A program made the translations under genes and the position numbers. DNA of 64,000 nt from CAZSMC01 sp964607755 (GTDB lineage Bacteria > Zhuqueibacterota > Zhuqueibacteria > Residuimicrobiales > Krinioviventaceae): assembly GCA_964607755.1 (NCBI GenBank), contig CAZSMC010000020.1:1-64000 (forward strand), given 5' to 3'. Of the stretch, positions 25,387 through 34,792 are shown one piece after another (the first letter of the stretch is position 1; each line of letters starts with the position of its first letter). The notes beneath the pieces were generated by a model. The model was not told the DNA's origin and made no database searches. It saw only the letters and a program-made list of their open reading frames with translations.

Positions 25387-26487
25387 TTAAAAGATATCCT
25401 GCCAGAATTGTTGCATGTTGTTAAATTGTTGTTGGGAAAAGTGTTCGCGGGCATAAGCTGTCCAGGCTTTTTGATGGTGCTGCATATTTTGCCAGTCTTT
25501 GTCATTCAGGACATCCAGTTCGCTGATTTCCTCAACAAGTTGACGAAAAGATGACCAGTCCTTTTGCTGCCAATGCTCTTCCTGGGCCTTGTAATATGCG
25601 AACCGGCAATTATTGGCAAAATGGTTATCATCCCAGTACCGGTATGCTGCGTCAGCAAATACAGAAAATGATTCCCGGTAGCGCTGCTGATCGAAAAGTT
25701 TTTTCCCCCATGTATTATACAAATTCTTTTCAAAATTTATATTAGACCTGGAATCGCGATTAAATTTTTGCGCCAAGAGGACAAACTCGTAAGCTTTTTT
25801 ATAATCACCTTCTTGTCTGGCAAAATAAGCCCGGTTATAAGCCAGCAGTCCAAGGAGTTCGGTGTTGTCGATGGGCCGGCCGTTGGAATTTTCGTACGCG
25901 TATATTTGATCAAGGCCAATTTGCAATTGTCTTTCTCTGGGATAGAATTGCAGCAGGTACCGCGAGTAGGCTCGCAGATTTTTCATAATGTCGAATCCAT
26001 GAGCTATCGTGTTTTCCACGCGGATCTGTTCTGTGAAATTGGAAAATACAGTATATGTATGCGATGGGGTTTCAAACGCTTCTGTTGTCCAACCCAATTC
26101 TTCGCAAATGAGATTAAACAGAATCGTGCCTGCCACGCAGTTGAATCGCTGATATTTGACCACATCCACCAGAGTCGTCGCCTTTTCTTCGTACTTAACA
26201 AGCCATTTGGTGTGAAGATAAGAAAAAACTTTACCGGCCGAACCGGGCCGGTCGAACATATCGAGATCGAATCCCTTGACTGTCCGAACCAGATCGTAAT
26301 ACCAATCTGTGTAAAAGCGCAAGCTGTCACGGGTTTCAGCACCGGATAGGATAAAAGCCGCTTCAATTTTTGAGAACCGTTCCAGCCGGTAGTTTTCAAT
26401 ATCCTTTTCCAATTGATCCAAAAGATTGCCACTTGAAAAACTGGACGATGTGATCGATAAAATTAAAAATGTTATAAATTTTTTCAT
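25387..26487 (-). CDS. Secreted transglutaminase-like/SirB1-type protein with TPR region
   Basis: 366 aa with N-terminal signal peptide (about 1-20). Residues 85-165 resemble the SirB1/transglutaminase-like fold: FNCVAGTILFNLICEELGW with C117, PSHTYTVF with H143, and an acidic or amide residue near IRVENTIAHG (158-159). These could be a Cys-His-Asp/Asn catalytic set or its inactive form. Residues about 205-300 look like TPR helices (YNRAYFARQEGDYKKAYEF). It follows the PLD-type secreted protein on the same strand after 14 bases, so the two may be coexpressed. Function unknown. Confidence 0.65.
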   Translation of the reverse strand: MKKFITFLILSITSSSFSSGNLLDQLEKDIENYRLERFSKIEAAFILSGAETRDSLRFYTDWYYDLVRTVKGFDLDMFDRPGSAGKVFSYLHTKWLVKYEEKATTLVDVVKYQRFNCVAGTILFNLICEELGWTTEAFETPSHTYTVFSNFTEQIRVENTIAHGFDIMKNLRAYSRYLLQFYPRERQLQIGLDQIYAYENSNGRPIDNTELLGLLAYNRAYFARQEGDYKKAYEFVLLAQKFNRDSRSNINFEKNLYNTWGKKLFDQQRYRESFSVFADAAYRYWDDNHFANNCRFAYYKAQEEHWQQKDWSSFRQLVEEISELDVLNDKDWQNMQHHQKAWTAYAREHFSQQQFNNMQQFWQDIF

Positions 26488-26501
26488 AATACATTCACCA
26501 C

Positions 26502-28859
26502 TTAGCGGATTAAAACCATTTTCAAAGCAACTATTTGTTCTGCACCCCGGATGCGGGCGAAATAAATTCCGGAGGATACAGTGGAACCACTTGAGTTCTT
26601 GCCATCCCAGAGTATTTTATGAATTCCGGCACGTTTTGGCATAAAACGAATCTCCCGGACCGTTCGTCCTAACAGGTCATTAATCACTATTGTAAAGGTT
26701 CGATTGTGATCGATATTTTCTTGCGATATGCTCACAGAGAGTACGGTGCCGTTGTTGAAAGGATTGGGATAATTACGTTTCAATCTGAAAGAGCAACAAG
26801 ACTCTGTGGTTTGTTTGACGTCAACAGTAATATCGCTGTTGCCGCCGGCATTTTGATAACGCGCCGCAAATTCCTGATAAAACTGATTGGCAATATTTGC
26901 ATTATGAATAATGAGCGTGTTTTCGTCGTTTCTAGTGTTTGCTGATATCGACCAGTTGTGCGAACCTGTTACAACAACCGGAGAGCTCTGCGGGAACGGG
27001 GCATCTATGATCATGTATTTGTGATGAAGTAATCCGACAAAATTATCGGTATGTACATCCGCTGGTTGGGTCCAGGCATAATTGCCTAAACCGGCCATGC
27101 TTTCATAGGCAGCACCAAAGTGGGATATAGCTCCCTGGTCAAAAACGCCGCGCAAAAGAAAACCTGAAACATTATAAAACTTGTCTCTCATAATTTTTTC
27201 AATCGCGTTGCTTGTAAAAGAATAAATACAAAAATCAATTGACCGGTTTGCAGTTTGCGCCGCCGCAATAATATATTTTTCGGTATTGTCAGAAGGACTC
27301 ATATATTGTTCGAACAGGATACCGTTGATCTGAAACCGGTGTGGCGTATTATTTTCTTTGCGGTCGCCAAATCGCGATTTTACCGGATCAGGGGAGCTAT
27401 CGTTCGAGCCCCACATTTCATTAAATTCTTTTGTATAAGCAGCGCACAGAGCTTGATCGTTGATTACAATCAAATTTTCCGCATTGTTCTCTGTGCCGCT
27501 GTAAGTGGCGTTGGCGGAACCGGTGAGCAGCCAGTCGTCAGCACCGGTATCCGTACCCCGGTAATCGGCAATGATGAATTTGTTGTGCATATAGCCGTTA
27601 CCATCGTTTCTGCCAAAGTCATCCGTAATGACCGGAATACCGGCTTGTTCCAGTTTGAGCATATCATCTTTTTTATTTTCATTCTCACCGATAAATCTCA
27701 CAGAAACACCGCGATTGTAAGCATCCACAAGCGCCTGAATGATATCATCCCTGGTGATGGAATAAAAACAGGCATCAAGTGACTTTTGCGCTTTTTGAAT
27801 GCGGTTGATGATCACATCCGCCAAATTTATATTGCCTTGCGCCGGCTGGCTCATGGCTAAATCTGAATTGACAGAACGGGTAAAAAAGACAGATATTTCC
27901 CCGGAAGATTCATCAGAAGCGGTGCTGAAAATAAACGGATCCGATTGGGTTGTTCCGGTTTCGCTGGAAGAAAGTGCCAGGCCGTGGTAAATGGTTGCCG
28001 GTGCAAGTTTATCGACTCGAATCGTGTGTTCGGTCACCCGGGCGGAATCACCGGCGCTTCCCAGTTCAAGGTCGCTTGTTTTGCCATATTGCAGAATTGT
28101 AGACGACGGTTTATCTGTGGTCCAGTGAAATTCGATGAACGTGGGCTGGATTTTTGTTTCAACAGGTTGGGATAAGAATTTCGGTCCGGCGAGCTGCAGG
28201 AGGTCTGAGGCAAAGCGTGGTGAGATTTCATATCCCGAGGTAAAAGGTTTTGTCGTGTCGTATTGTTTTAAAATGCCAATAACATCGAATTTGCCCCGGG
28301 GCAGTGTCAGGTCAGTATCCGGATCGATAAACAGCAAACATGTTCCGCTCTGGTCAGCAATAGTCCAGACCGGCGGATCGCCCTCTACGATTTCAACATT
28401 ATTGATACGCACAAGCCGGCCTTCATTAGGTTCGGAGTAATCGTCCTGAAATGTAAAAGCCAACGCGGAACACGTGAGCACAATTGGATCGGGAACCGGA
28501 TTATCTGTGCTCAGAATCTCAACCGAGCTGATGTCGCTGATTTCAGTCAATCCGCAATAATGCTGAATTTTGCCGGACACGCGGACGCGGTCGCCGAGAT
28601 TTACCTCAGCCGGAATTCTGCCGTACTCAAAGCAGTTGATACCGGCGGTCTCATCCTGAACATATATTTCAAAATTGGTGGCACTGAAAATACCAGTGCT
28701 GGCGGTGACAATACCTTCGATCGTTACAGCAGTTCCCACACCGTAAGGCGCTGCTGGCACACCCTGACTATCGTTGATGTGAAGATCAATGATTGGGGTT
28801 GTTTGAGAAAATGCTGATGAGAGTGACAGAATGACAAGAAAAAAAAGGAGGTGACGCAT
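26502..28859 (-). CDS. Secreted phospholipase D-superfamily nuclease-like protein with T9SS C-terminal domain
   Basis: 785 aa. Signal peptide (about 1-18), OB-fold nucleic-acid-binding type domain (about 25-210: RVRVSGKIQHYCG), a fibronectin-like stretch (about 215-320), then two PLD units with HxKxxxxD motifs: HNKFIIADYRG near 428 and HHKYMIIDAPF near 615, each followed by GSAN/GSHN. OB plus duplicated PLD matches extracellular nuclease or phosphodiesterase relatives. The C-terminal ~95 residues form a T9SS sorting domain (RNYPNPFNNGTVLSV ... IVALKMVLIR). It probably acts at the cell surface or outside. Nuclease versus phospholipase activity cannot be decided here. Confidence 0.85.
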   Translation of the reverse strand: MRHLLFFLVILSLSSAFSQTTPIIDLHINDSQGVPAAPYGVGTAVTIEGIVTASTGIFSATNFEIYVQDETAGINCFEYGRIPAEVNLGDRVRVSGKIQHYCGLTEISDISSVEILSTDNPVPDPIVLTCSALAFTFQDDYSEPNEGRLVRINNVEIVEGDPPVWTIADQSGTCLLFIDPDTDLTLPRGKFDVIGILKQYDTTKPFTSGYEISPRFASDLLQLAGPKFLSQPVETKIQPTFIEFHWTTDKPSSTILQYGKTSDLELGSAGDSARVTEHTIRVDKLAPATIYHGLALSSSETGTTQSDPFIFSTASDESSGEISVFFTRSVNSDLAMSQPAQGNINLADVIINRIQKAQKSLDACFYSITRDDIIQALVDAYNRGVSVRFIGENENKKDDMLKLEQAGIPVITDDFGRNDGNGYMHNKFIIADYRGTDTGADDWLLTGSANATYSGTENNAENLIVINDQALCAAYTKEFNEMWGSNDSSPDPVKSRFGDRKENNTPHRFQINGILFEQYMSPSDNTEKYIIAAAQTANRSIDFCIYSFTSNAIEKIMRDKFYNVSGFLLRGVFDQGAISHFGAAYESMAGLGNYAWTQPADVHTDNFVGLLHHKYMIIDAPFPQSSPVVVTGSHNWSISANTRNDENTLIIHNANIANQFYQEFAARYQNAGGNSDITVDVKQTTESCCSFRLKRNYPNPFNNGTVLSVSISQENIDHNRTFTIVINDLLGRTVREIRFMPKRAGIHKILWDGKNSSGSTVSSGIYFARIRGAEQIVALKMVLIR

Positions 28860-28892
28860 AATTGCTCCCTGTCAGGTGTGCTTTTGTTGAGC

Positions 28893-29210
28893 CTAACTCT
28901 TTTTAATATTATTAAAACTTGAATTTCCTGTTGCAGGTTCCACATAAAGCGGCAGTAAATGGCACGGCGATTTTTCTTCCCAAAAGCTAATTCGCCACTT
29001 GTTGTTAATGGCTTCCCGATAGCATGTGGCTGTAGTCTTTACTTGATAATTATGTGGCGTCAATGCAGTCACCTTGAACGTTGTGCATGAATCCATCAAT
29101 ATTGGATACCACAGCCGGTTCTCGTTTTCCTTGATACTGTGACCGAGAGAACCAGCATACCAGACTTCAATCTGTTTGGGACGGAGACTGGGTGGTAATA
29201 ACACGTCCAC
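28893..29210 (-). CDS. Hypothetical protein downstream of metW
   Basis: Open frame of 105 codons from GTG 29210 (the frame is open from TTG 29249, overlapping the metW end). The translation looks protein-like (RPKQIEVWYAGSLGHSIKENENRLWYPILMDS) with mixed charge, no signal peptide and no family I recognise. No clear RBS is visible; coupling to the metW stop 7 bases away is possible. It fills most of the 358-base space between metW and the PLD gene. Real gene or remnant cannot be told from sequence alone. Confidence 0.4.
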   Translation of the reverse strand: MDVLLPPSLRPKQIEVWYAGSLGHSIKENENRLWYPILMDSCTTFKVTALTPHNYQVKTTATCYREAINNKWRISFWEEKSPCHLLPLYVEPATGNSSFNNIKKS

Positions 29211-29217
29211 GAGTTTT

Positions 29218-29826
29218 TTATTGAACAACAAAAATGGCCAGGTCTGCAAAGTAGTTTGGTGCGAGATTGGCGAAAAACCGGCCTTGTTTCCGGTTGACCA
29301 GATTGATTTGTTTTATAATGACCATGTTATTTTGTCGGCAAAAATTTTGAAAATCGCGAATTGTGGATAGATGGATATTTGGCGTATTATACCATTCATA
29401 GGGCAATGCTTTGGTCTTTGGCATTTCACCTTTGAAAAAAAGATAATGACGAACTCTCCAGTAGCCAAAGTTCAGCAGACTGACAATGCCGGTTTCGCCG
29501 ATTCGCAGCATTTTCTTCAAGGTCAAGTCCGGCCGTTTTACCTGTTGAATGGTCTGGCTGAGAATGATAAAATCAAATGAATTGTCCGGGTATTCGGTCA
29601 GACTTTCATCCAGGTCCTGTTGGATGACCGGTACGCCTTTGGCTATGCATTCGAATACATAGTTGTCCATGATTTCAATGCCGTGACCGCGAACATTTTT
29701 TTCATGGACAAGTTTATATAATAAATCACCATTGCCGCACCCCAAATCCAGCACCCGGCTGTCCTTGGGGACAAGACTGGCAATGATCTCGAGATCGGGA
29801 CGTGTGTAAGCTTTATGTGGTGTCAT
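29218..29826 (-). CDS. metW: Methionine biosynthesis protein MetW
   Basis: 202 aa SAM-dependent methyltransferase-fold protein. Motif I is SRVLDLGCGNGDLLYKL near residues 19-35; GVPVIQQDLDE and FDFIILSQTIQQV (about 70 and 89) are characteristic of MetW. MetW pairs with MetX in homoserine acyltransferase activity in several bacteria. Here it lies 6 bases behind metX, the typical order. Confidence 0.93.
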   Translation of the reverse strand: MTPHKAYTRPDLEIIASLVPKDSRVLDLGCGNGDLLYKLVHEKNVRGHGIEIMDNYVFECIAKGVPVIQQDLDESLTEYPDNSFDFIILSQTIQQVKRPDLTLKKMLRIGETGIVSLLNFGYWRVRHYLFFKGEMPKTKALPYEWYNTPNIHLSTIRDFQNFCRQNNMVIIKQINLVNRKQGRFFANLAPNYFADLAIFVVQ

Positions 29827-29832
29827 AATCTT

Positions 29833-30966
29833 TTACTCATTTGCATGAGAAATAAAGTCAGCTATCATTTTTTCCATATCCGGATTGGGCAGCAAAAAAG
29901 CATCATGACCATAGGGCGCTGAGAGCTCGCAAAAACTGACGTTTTTACCATTGACTTTCAGTGCGTGAACAATTTCCCTGGCTTGCGAAGTGGGATAAAG
30001 CCAATCCGACGAAAAAGAAAGCACAAGCACTTTGGCAGACATTTTTTCAAATGCCTTTTCCAACGAGCCGTATTTTTGATAGATGTCAAAATAATCGATG
30101 GCCTTGGTGATGTATAGATACGAATTGGCATCGAAACGCTGGGTGAATGACTCGCCCTGATAACGCAGGTAACTCTCCACTTCAAAATCCGTGGAAAAAT
30201 CATATCCGTAACGCTCTTTTTCGCGCAGCCGCCGGCCGAATTTTTCGTGCATCGATTCTTCGCTCAAATAAGTAATGTGCGCCAGCATCCGGGCAACAGC
30301 CAGTCCTTCTTTGGGAATGATGCCGTATTCAATGTAATTGCCGTTTTTCCAGTTGGCGTCGGCGTAAATTGCTTGCCGGCCGACTTCATCGAAGGCGATG
30401 CCCTGGGCAGTCAACCGCGTAGTTGTGGCGATAGGGATCATCGAGGCGACCCGGTCCGGGTATTCGATGCCCCATTCCAATGCCTGCATGCCGCCCATGG
30501 AGCCACCGATTACGCTGAGCAGCCGGTCGATGCCCAGATGATCGATGAGATGAGTTTGCGCTCTCACCATATCGCCGATGGTAATGACCGGAAAATCCAG
30601 ATTGTAATGCTTTCCTGTGGCAGGATTAATTGACGACGGACCGGTAGAGCCCTGACACCCGCCGATCACGTTCGAGCAGATGATAAAAAATTTGTCCGTA
30701 TCAAGTGACCGTCCGGGGCCAATCATAAAATCCCACCAACCTGGCTTTCGGTCGTTCGGGTGATGCCGGCCAGCAACATGGGCATCACCGGACAATGCAT
30801 GCTCTACTAAAATGGCATTGTCTCTGTTTTCGCTCAACTTACCGTACGTTTCAAAAGCCAGAGTAATTGGACCGAGCTTTTCGCCGCTTTCCAGCTCCAT
30901 TTTATGAGGCGGTTCTGCAAAGGTGAAATATTTTGTCTCTACAATTCCAACCGAGGTTTCGTTCAT
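29833..30966 (-). CDS. metX: Homoserine O-acetyltransferase (acyltransferase) MetX
   Basis: 377 aa alpha/beta-hydrolase-fold acyltransferase, first committed step of methionine synthesis: transfers an acyl group (acetyl, or succinyl in some lineages) from CoA to homoserine. Nucleophile S156 in IGGSMGGMQALEW, aspartate in FSSDWLYPTSQ near 318, histidine in YGHDAFLLP near 351. N-terminal LAFETYGKLSENRDNAILVEHALSGDAHV-type block is typical, as is the substrate loop near GSTGPSS. It sits 33 bases downstream of recO and overlaps no gene. The acyl donor cannot be decided here. Confidence 0.94.
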   Translation of the reverse strand: MNETSVGIVETKYFTFAEPPHKMELESGEKLGPITLAFETYGKLSENRDNAILVEHALSGDAHVAGRHHPNDRKPGWWDFMIGPGRSLDTDKFFIICSNVIGGCQGSTGPSSINPATGKHYNLDFPVITIGDMVRAQTHLIDHLGIDRLLSVIGGSMGGMQALEWGIEYPDRVASMIPIATTTRLTAQGIAFDEVGRQAIYADANWKNGNYIEYGIIPKEGLAVARMLAHITYLSEESMHEKFGRRLREKERYGYDFSTDFEVESYLRYQGESFTQRFDANSYLYITKAIDYFDIYQKYGSLEKAFEKMSAKVLVLSFSSDWLYPTSQAREIVHALKVNGKNVSFCELSAPYGHDAFLLPNPDMEKMIADFISHANE

Positions 30967-30999
30967 ATCAAATCACATATTTTCATTCTATATGATTGT

Positions 31000-31794
31000 T
31001 CAATCAGACTGGCTCTTCGTGCTGTTCAAAAGTGCGCTTTCCAATTGTTTAACATATTCTAACGATTTTAAATTATTTATGGATTCAATGTGATAACGCA
31101 TATAATTGACAAGCAATTGTTCGGCCTGCTCGCCGGCTGTTTTTGAAACTTTTGCTTCGCACGCCCGCGAAATGGGCACCTGACTGAGCCAGCGCATGAG
31201 GCGAAGCGCTTCAGCGCTCAAAAGATGGACAGCCTCTAATTCATGCGCGCAATCAGCGCAAGCATAAGCGCCATGTTTCAATGAAAAATGTGCAACATTG
31301 TGAATCTCTTGTTTATGGCAAAACATGCATTGCGAGAAATCCGGTTCAAAGCCAGCTAAACTTGAGAATTTAATCATAAAAGAACGAATGATATTTTTCA
31401 AACCCTTTTCCGCTTTTTCCAGAGCGTAAAGTGTATCCAGCACATGCTGAAACAATTGAGGATGTGCGTGTTCGTCGATTTCACTCTTTTCGATAATTTC
31501 ACAAGGAACGGATGCCAGTGCTAGTTTCCCAAGCCGCTGATGCAAGTGCGGAAACGCTTCTTCCAGAGACACATCGCTCAGATAATGCATGGAACGATTT
31601 TCTTTGTGATAAAAAACAATCGAGATAAAATAATAGGTTTCCAGACTGCCCAGGTATTTGGATTTAATGCCCCGCGATCCTTTGGCCATGACGTGAAGCT
31701 TGCCAAACTCCCGGGTGTACAGGGACAATATCTTGCTTGTTTCTCCTTGTTTGCGGCTCCACAAAATGATACCATGTGCTTTTTTTAATGACAT
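31000..31794 (-). CDS. recO: DNA repair protein RecO
   Basis: 264 aa recombination mediator that loads RecA with RecR. N-terminal OB fold (residues 1-80: GIILWSRKQGETSKILSLYTREFGKLHVMAKG is the typical opening), helical middle, and a C-terminal zinc finger CMFC ... CADC (about 151-180). Motif order and length are normal. In the minus-strand housekeeping run, 21 bases downstream of mgtE. Confidence 0.93.
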   Translation of the reverse strand: MSLKKAHGIILWSRKQGETSKILSLYTREFGKLHVMAKGSRGIKSKYLGSLETYYFISIVFYHKENRSMHYLSDVSLEEAFPHLHQRLGKLALASVPCEIIEKSEIDEHAHPQLFQHVLDTLYALEKAEKGLKNIIRSFMIKFSSLAGFEPDFSQCMFCHKQEIHNVAHFSLKHGAYACADCAHELEAVHLLSAEALRLMRWLSQVPISRACEAKVSKTAGEQAEQLLVNYMRYHIESINNLKSLEYVKQLESALLNSTKSQSD

Positions 31795-31815
31795 AATGGT
31801 GGCGAAAATCTTCGA

Positions 31816-33189
31816 TTAAATTCCGGCCCAGGCCACATAGGCTGTGGACAGCGATAAATAGATCAGCAATCCAAGCACATCGTTTGTGGTGGTGATGAAC
31901 GGACCAGTGGCAATTGCCGGGTCCATATCGAACTTGCCAAGGAGGAACGGAATCAGGGCGCCGAAAACAGCCGAGTTGACAATGACAAAAATCATCGATG
32001 CACCGACAACCAGGCCAAAATAAGGCTCTTTGAGCCAAAACCAGATAAAGAGAAAAATCATCAGCCCGAGTAAAAAGCCGTTCAGCAGGGCCACGCGAAG
32101 TTCTCTGAGAAATAATTTCCACTTTTCAGTTGACGCGCTGTCGCCGAGCGCCATACCGCGGATAATGATGGTGCTGGACTGAATGCCGGCGTTTCCGCCC
32201 ATGGCCATGATTACCGGTATAAAAAACGCCAACGCAGCAATTTGTGCAAGAGTGACTTCGAATTGCCGGAGGATAAACGCGGCAAGAAGTTGACCGGCAA
32301 ACGCGATAATCAGCCAGGGCAGGCGGTTTCTCGAAATCCGTAAAGGGGATGTTTCCTGGATGATTTCTTCATCAGAAATACCGGCGAGCAACTGGATGTC
32401 TTCATTGGCTTCGTCCTGGAGGACATCGACAATATCATCGATGGTAATCCGGCCCACCAGCCGTTGATATTTGTCGATGACCGGAATAGCGACCAAATCG
32501 TATTTACTGACAATATTTGCGACTTGTTCCTGATCCATATCTACTGGCACAGATATCACTTCGGATTTCATAATATCCCGGATCAGATTACGCGGTTTTT
32601 CCAGAAAAAGTTTTTTTATAGGAACAACACCGACAAGACGGCCGCCACGGTCAATCGCGTAAATATAATAAACTTGATCCACTTCCTGCGCCCGTTGCCG
32701 CACTTCCTGGATGGCATCATCCACAGTTTGATCCTCGTACACCGTGAGGAATTCCAGTTCCATAATACCGCCGGCGGTTTCTTCCCCGTGACGAAGCAGT
32801 TTTTCAACGTCAGCGCGCTCTTGTGGTTCTATAAAGGACAGTACGCTTCGTGCTATTGTATCGGGCAACTCTGAAATGAGGTCTGCAGCATCATCGGAGC
32901 GCATGTTATCTATGATTTGCGCCAACCGCCTGGGCTTGACATACTTTACAATTTCCTGGCGAGAAACTTCATCCAGCATAATGATGACATCAGCAGCCGT
33001 TTCTGTAGGGATCAGTTTAAAGAGATAGATGCGTTTGTCTTTTTCGAGAGCTTTAAGGATATCAGCAAGATCAGCCGGATGACTGTCAATGATGATATTT
33101 TTCAGTTTTGTTTGATCATTGTTTTCGATGAAAAATGAAATATTTTCTACAATTTCTTCCAGGTCCTGAAAGTCTGTCATAACGTCCAT
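31816..33189 (-). CDS. mgtE: Magnesium transporter MgtE
   Basis: 457 aa homodimeric Mg2+ channel. N-terminal helical domain (about 10-130: HPADLADILKAL), two CBS domains (about 140-260) that sense cytoplasmic Mg2+, and five membrane helices (about 290-455) with MGGNAGIQSSTIIIRG near 348 and ATGPFITTTNDVLGLLIYL near 425; the aspartate of TTTND lines the pore. Length matches the family. No M-box leader can exist here, since only 18 bases separate it from ksgA. Confidence 0.96.
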   Translation of the reverse strand: MDVMTDFQDLEEIVENISFFIENNDQTKLKNIIIDSHPADLADILKALEKDKRIYLFKLIPTETAADVIIMLDEVSRQEIVKYVKPRRLAQIIDNMRSDDAADLISELPDTIARSVLSFIEPQERADVEKLLRHGEETAGGIMELEFLTVYEDQTVDDAIQEVRQRAQEVDQVYYIYAIDRGGRLVGVVPIKKLFLEKPRNLIRDIMKSEVISVPVDMDQEQVANIVSKYDLVAIPVIDKYQRLVGRITIDDIVDVLQDEANEDIQLLAGISDEEIIQETSPLRISRNRLPWLIIAFAGQLLAAFILRQFEVTLAQIAALAFFIPVIMAMGGNAGIQSSTIIIRGMALGDSASTEKWKLFLRELRVALLNGFLLGLMIFLFIWFWLKEPYFGLVVGASMIFVIVNSAVFGALIPFLLGKFDMDPAIATGPFITTTNDVLGLLIYLSLSTAYVAWAGI

Positions 33190-33207
33190 CTCCTCTTGCC
33201 TCCAACG

Positions 33208-33984
33208 TTAGTGCTGAGCACAGGCATTGGCCAGCCAAATCCATTCGTCTATTGAAAGATGTTCCGGGCGCCGGGTAAAGTCAAATGACAATTCTTTTTC
33301 CGGTAAAATATTTTTAATTGATTTACGCAGCATCTTTCGGCGCAATCCAAAAGCTTGTTTGACCAGTTTTTGAAACAACTTTTCATCAATAATTTTTTGG
33401 GCACGTTCTTTTGTGAATATCCATTGTACAAGCGAGGACTCGACTTTGGGCATTGGCTTGAACACTGTTGGTTTTACATTGAATAATAGCTCTACCTGCG
33501 CAAACGTCTGGCTCATGACTGCCAGAATGCCATAATCTTTGGTGTTCGGCCGGCTCACCACGCGTTGCGCCACTTCTTTTTGAATAAGCATGACCAGTTT
33601 TTTAACGGATTGCCTTTCCTCAAGTACTTTGAAAAAAATCGGACTTGTGATATTATATGGAACATTTCCAACAATGACACATTTGCGATCAAGTTCCAGC
33701 GTTTCGCGGGGAAATTGTAAAAAATCCTTATGAATTATGGTGACATTCGCGCAGTGGCCCATCTGCGACGTAAGTTTTCCTGTCAAACGCTGGTCGATTT
33801 CCACTGCATAAAGATGTTTTACTTTGGGCTGAATCCGTTCCGTTAAAATGCCGGTTCCAGGGCCGATTTCTACGACAATGTCATTCTCTGTTAGATTCAA
33901 GGCCTGGACAATTTTGTCAGCAACATTCGGATCGACGAGAAAATTTTGTCCCAGACTTTGTTTGGCTCTTACCGGAATGGTCAT
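33208..33984 (-). CDS. rsmA: 16S rRNA dimethyladenosine transferase (RsmA/KsgA)
   Basis: 258 aa. Dimethylates two adjacent adenines near the 3' end of 16S rRNA. Opening AKQSLGQNFLVDPNVADKI, SAM motif VVEIGPGTGILTE near 38-50, catalytic NVPYNITSPI (NxPY) near 111, and FKPMPKVESSLVQW near 180 are all canonical. The start overlaps the tatD stop by 4 bases (ATGA), so translation is coupled. Confidence 0.96.
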   Translation of the reverse strand: MTIPVRAKQSLGQNFLVDPNVADKIVQALNLTENDIVVEIGPGTGILTERIQPKVKHLYAVEIDQRLTGKLTSQMGHCANVTIIHKDFLQFPRETLELDRKCVIVGNVPYNITSPIFFKVLEERQSVKKLVMLIQKEVAQRVVSRPNTKDYGILAVMSQTFAQVELLFNVKPTVFKPMPKVESSLVQWIFTKERAQKIIDEKLFQKLVKQAFGLRRKMLRKSIKNILPEKELSFDFTRRPEHLSIDEWIWLANACAQH

Positions 33985-34784
33985 GATTCCTCGCCGATCG
34001 AGAGCCCAAACAGTGCTATCGCGTTTTGGGTGGTTTGCACAGCAAACTCTTGAAAAGCCATGTTCTTTTGTTCGGCAATATATTGAGCTACATAATGAAC
34101 AAAAGCCGGTTCGTTACGTTTGCCGCGGTGAGGGACTGGCGCCATAAAAGGGCAATCCGTTTCAACCATGAGTTTTTCAACCGGCACAGATACAGCAACG
34201 GGCAGAGAACGCGATTTTTTGAATGTCACGTTGCCGGTAAAAGAAAGATGAAAGCCCATGTCTATAACTTCACCGGCCATTTTTTCATCGCCGGCAAAAC
34301 AATGAAATACGCCACGCCAGCCGGTGCGGGAACGGTTGCGGATGATGTCCAGAATGTCTTCGTTGGCTTCTCTTGTGTGGATGATAAGCGGTTTGCCGGT
34401 TTCTAATGACAGATCAAGAAACCGGCGAAACACTTTTCGCTGGACATCCCGGGGAGAATAATCGTAATGATAGTCCAGACCAACTTCGCCAATGGCAACT
34501 ACTTTGGGATGGTTCAGCATTTCGGTCAATTCTTCAAAATCTTGATCCGTCATTTTTGCGGCATCATGCGGATGATAACCGACACTGGCAAAGACATTGC
34601 CGTGCCTTTCTGCAATGTCAATCGAAGCCTGTGATGAGGCACTGTCAATGCCAATAGTTACCATTGCCAGCACTTCTGAGCCGATTGCCCTGGCGATGAC
34701 TTTTTCCCGGTCCGAGTCGTATTGCTCAAAATAAAGATGAGTATGTGTATCAATTAGCGCTGGTTCTTTGTTCGGCATAATCAA
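33981..34784 (-). CDS. tatD: TatD family hydrolase (metal-dependent DNase)
   Basis: 267 aa TIM-barrel metallohydrolase. Metal ligands: DTHTHLYFEQYD near residues 12-23, GEVGLDYHYD near 98, IHTREAN near 138, HCFAG near 162, and VETDCPF near 208, all in the family order. Known members act as 3'-5' DNase on single-stranded DNA. It lies between metG and rsmA, the usual neighbourhood, 8 bases behind metG. Confidence 0.94.
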   Translation of the reverse strand: MIMPNKEPALIDTHTHLYFEQYDSDREKVIARAIGSEVLAMVTIGIDSASSQASIDIAERHGNVFASVGYHPHDAAKMTDQDFEELTEMLNHPKVVAIGEVGLDYHYDYSPRDVQRKVFRRFLDLSLETGKPLIIHTREANEDILDIIRNRSRTGWRGVFHCFAGDEKMAGEVIDMGFHLSFTGNVTFKKSRSLPVAVSVPVEKLMVETDCPFMAPVPHRGKRNEPAFVHYVAQYIAEQKNMAFQEFAVQTTQNAIALFGLSIGEES

Positions 34785-34792
34785 CGTTCCGT

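Noticed and set aside
31816..33210. M-box or other Mg riboswitch before mgtE
   Set aside because: Only 18 bases separate mgtE from rsmA; no room for a leader.
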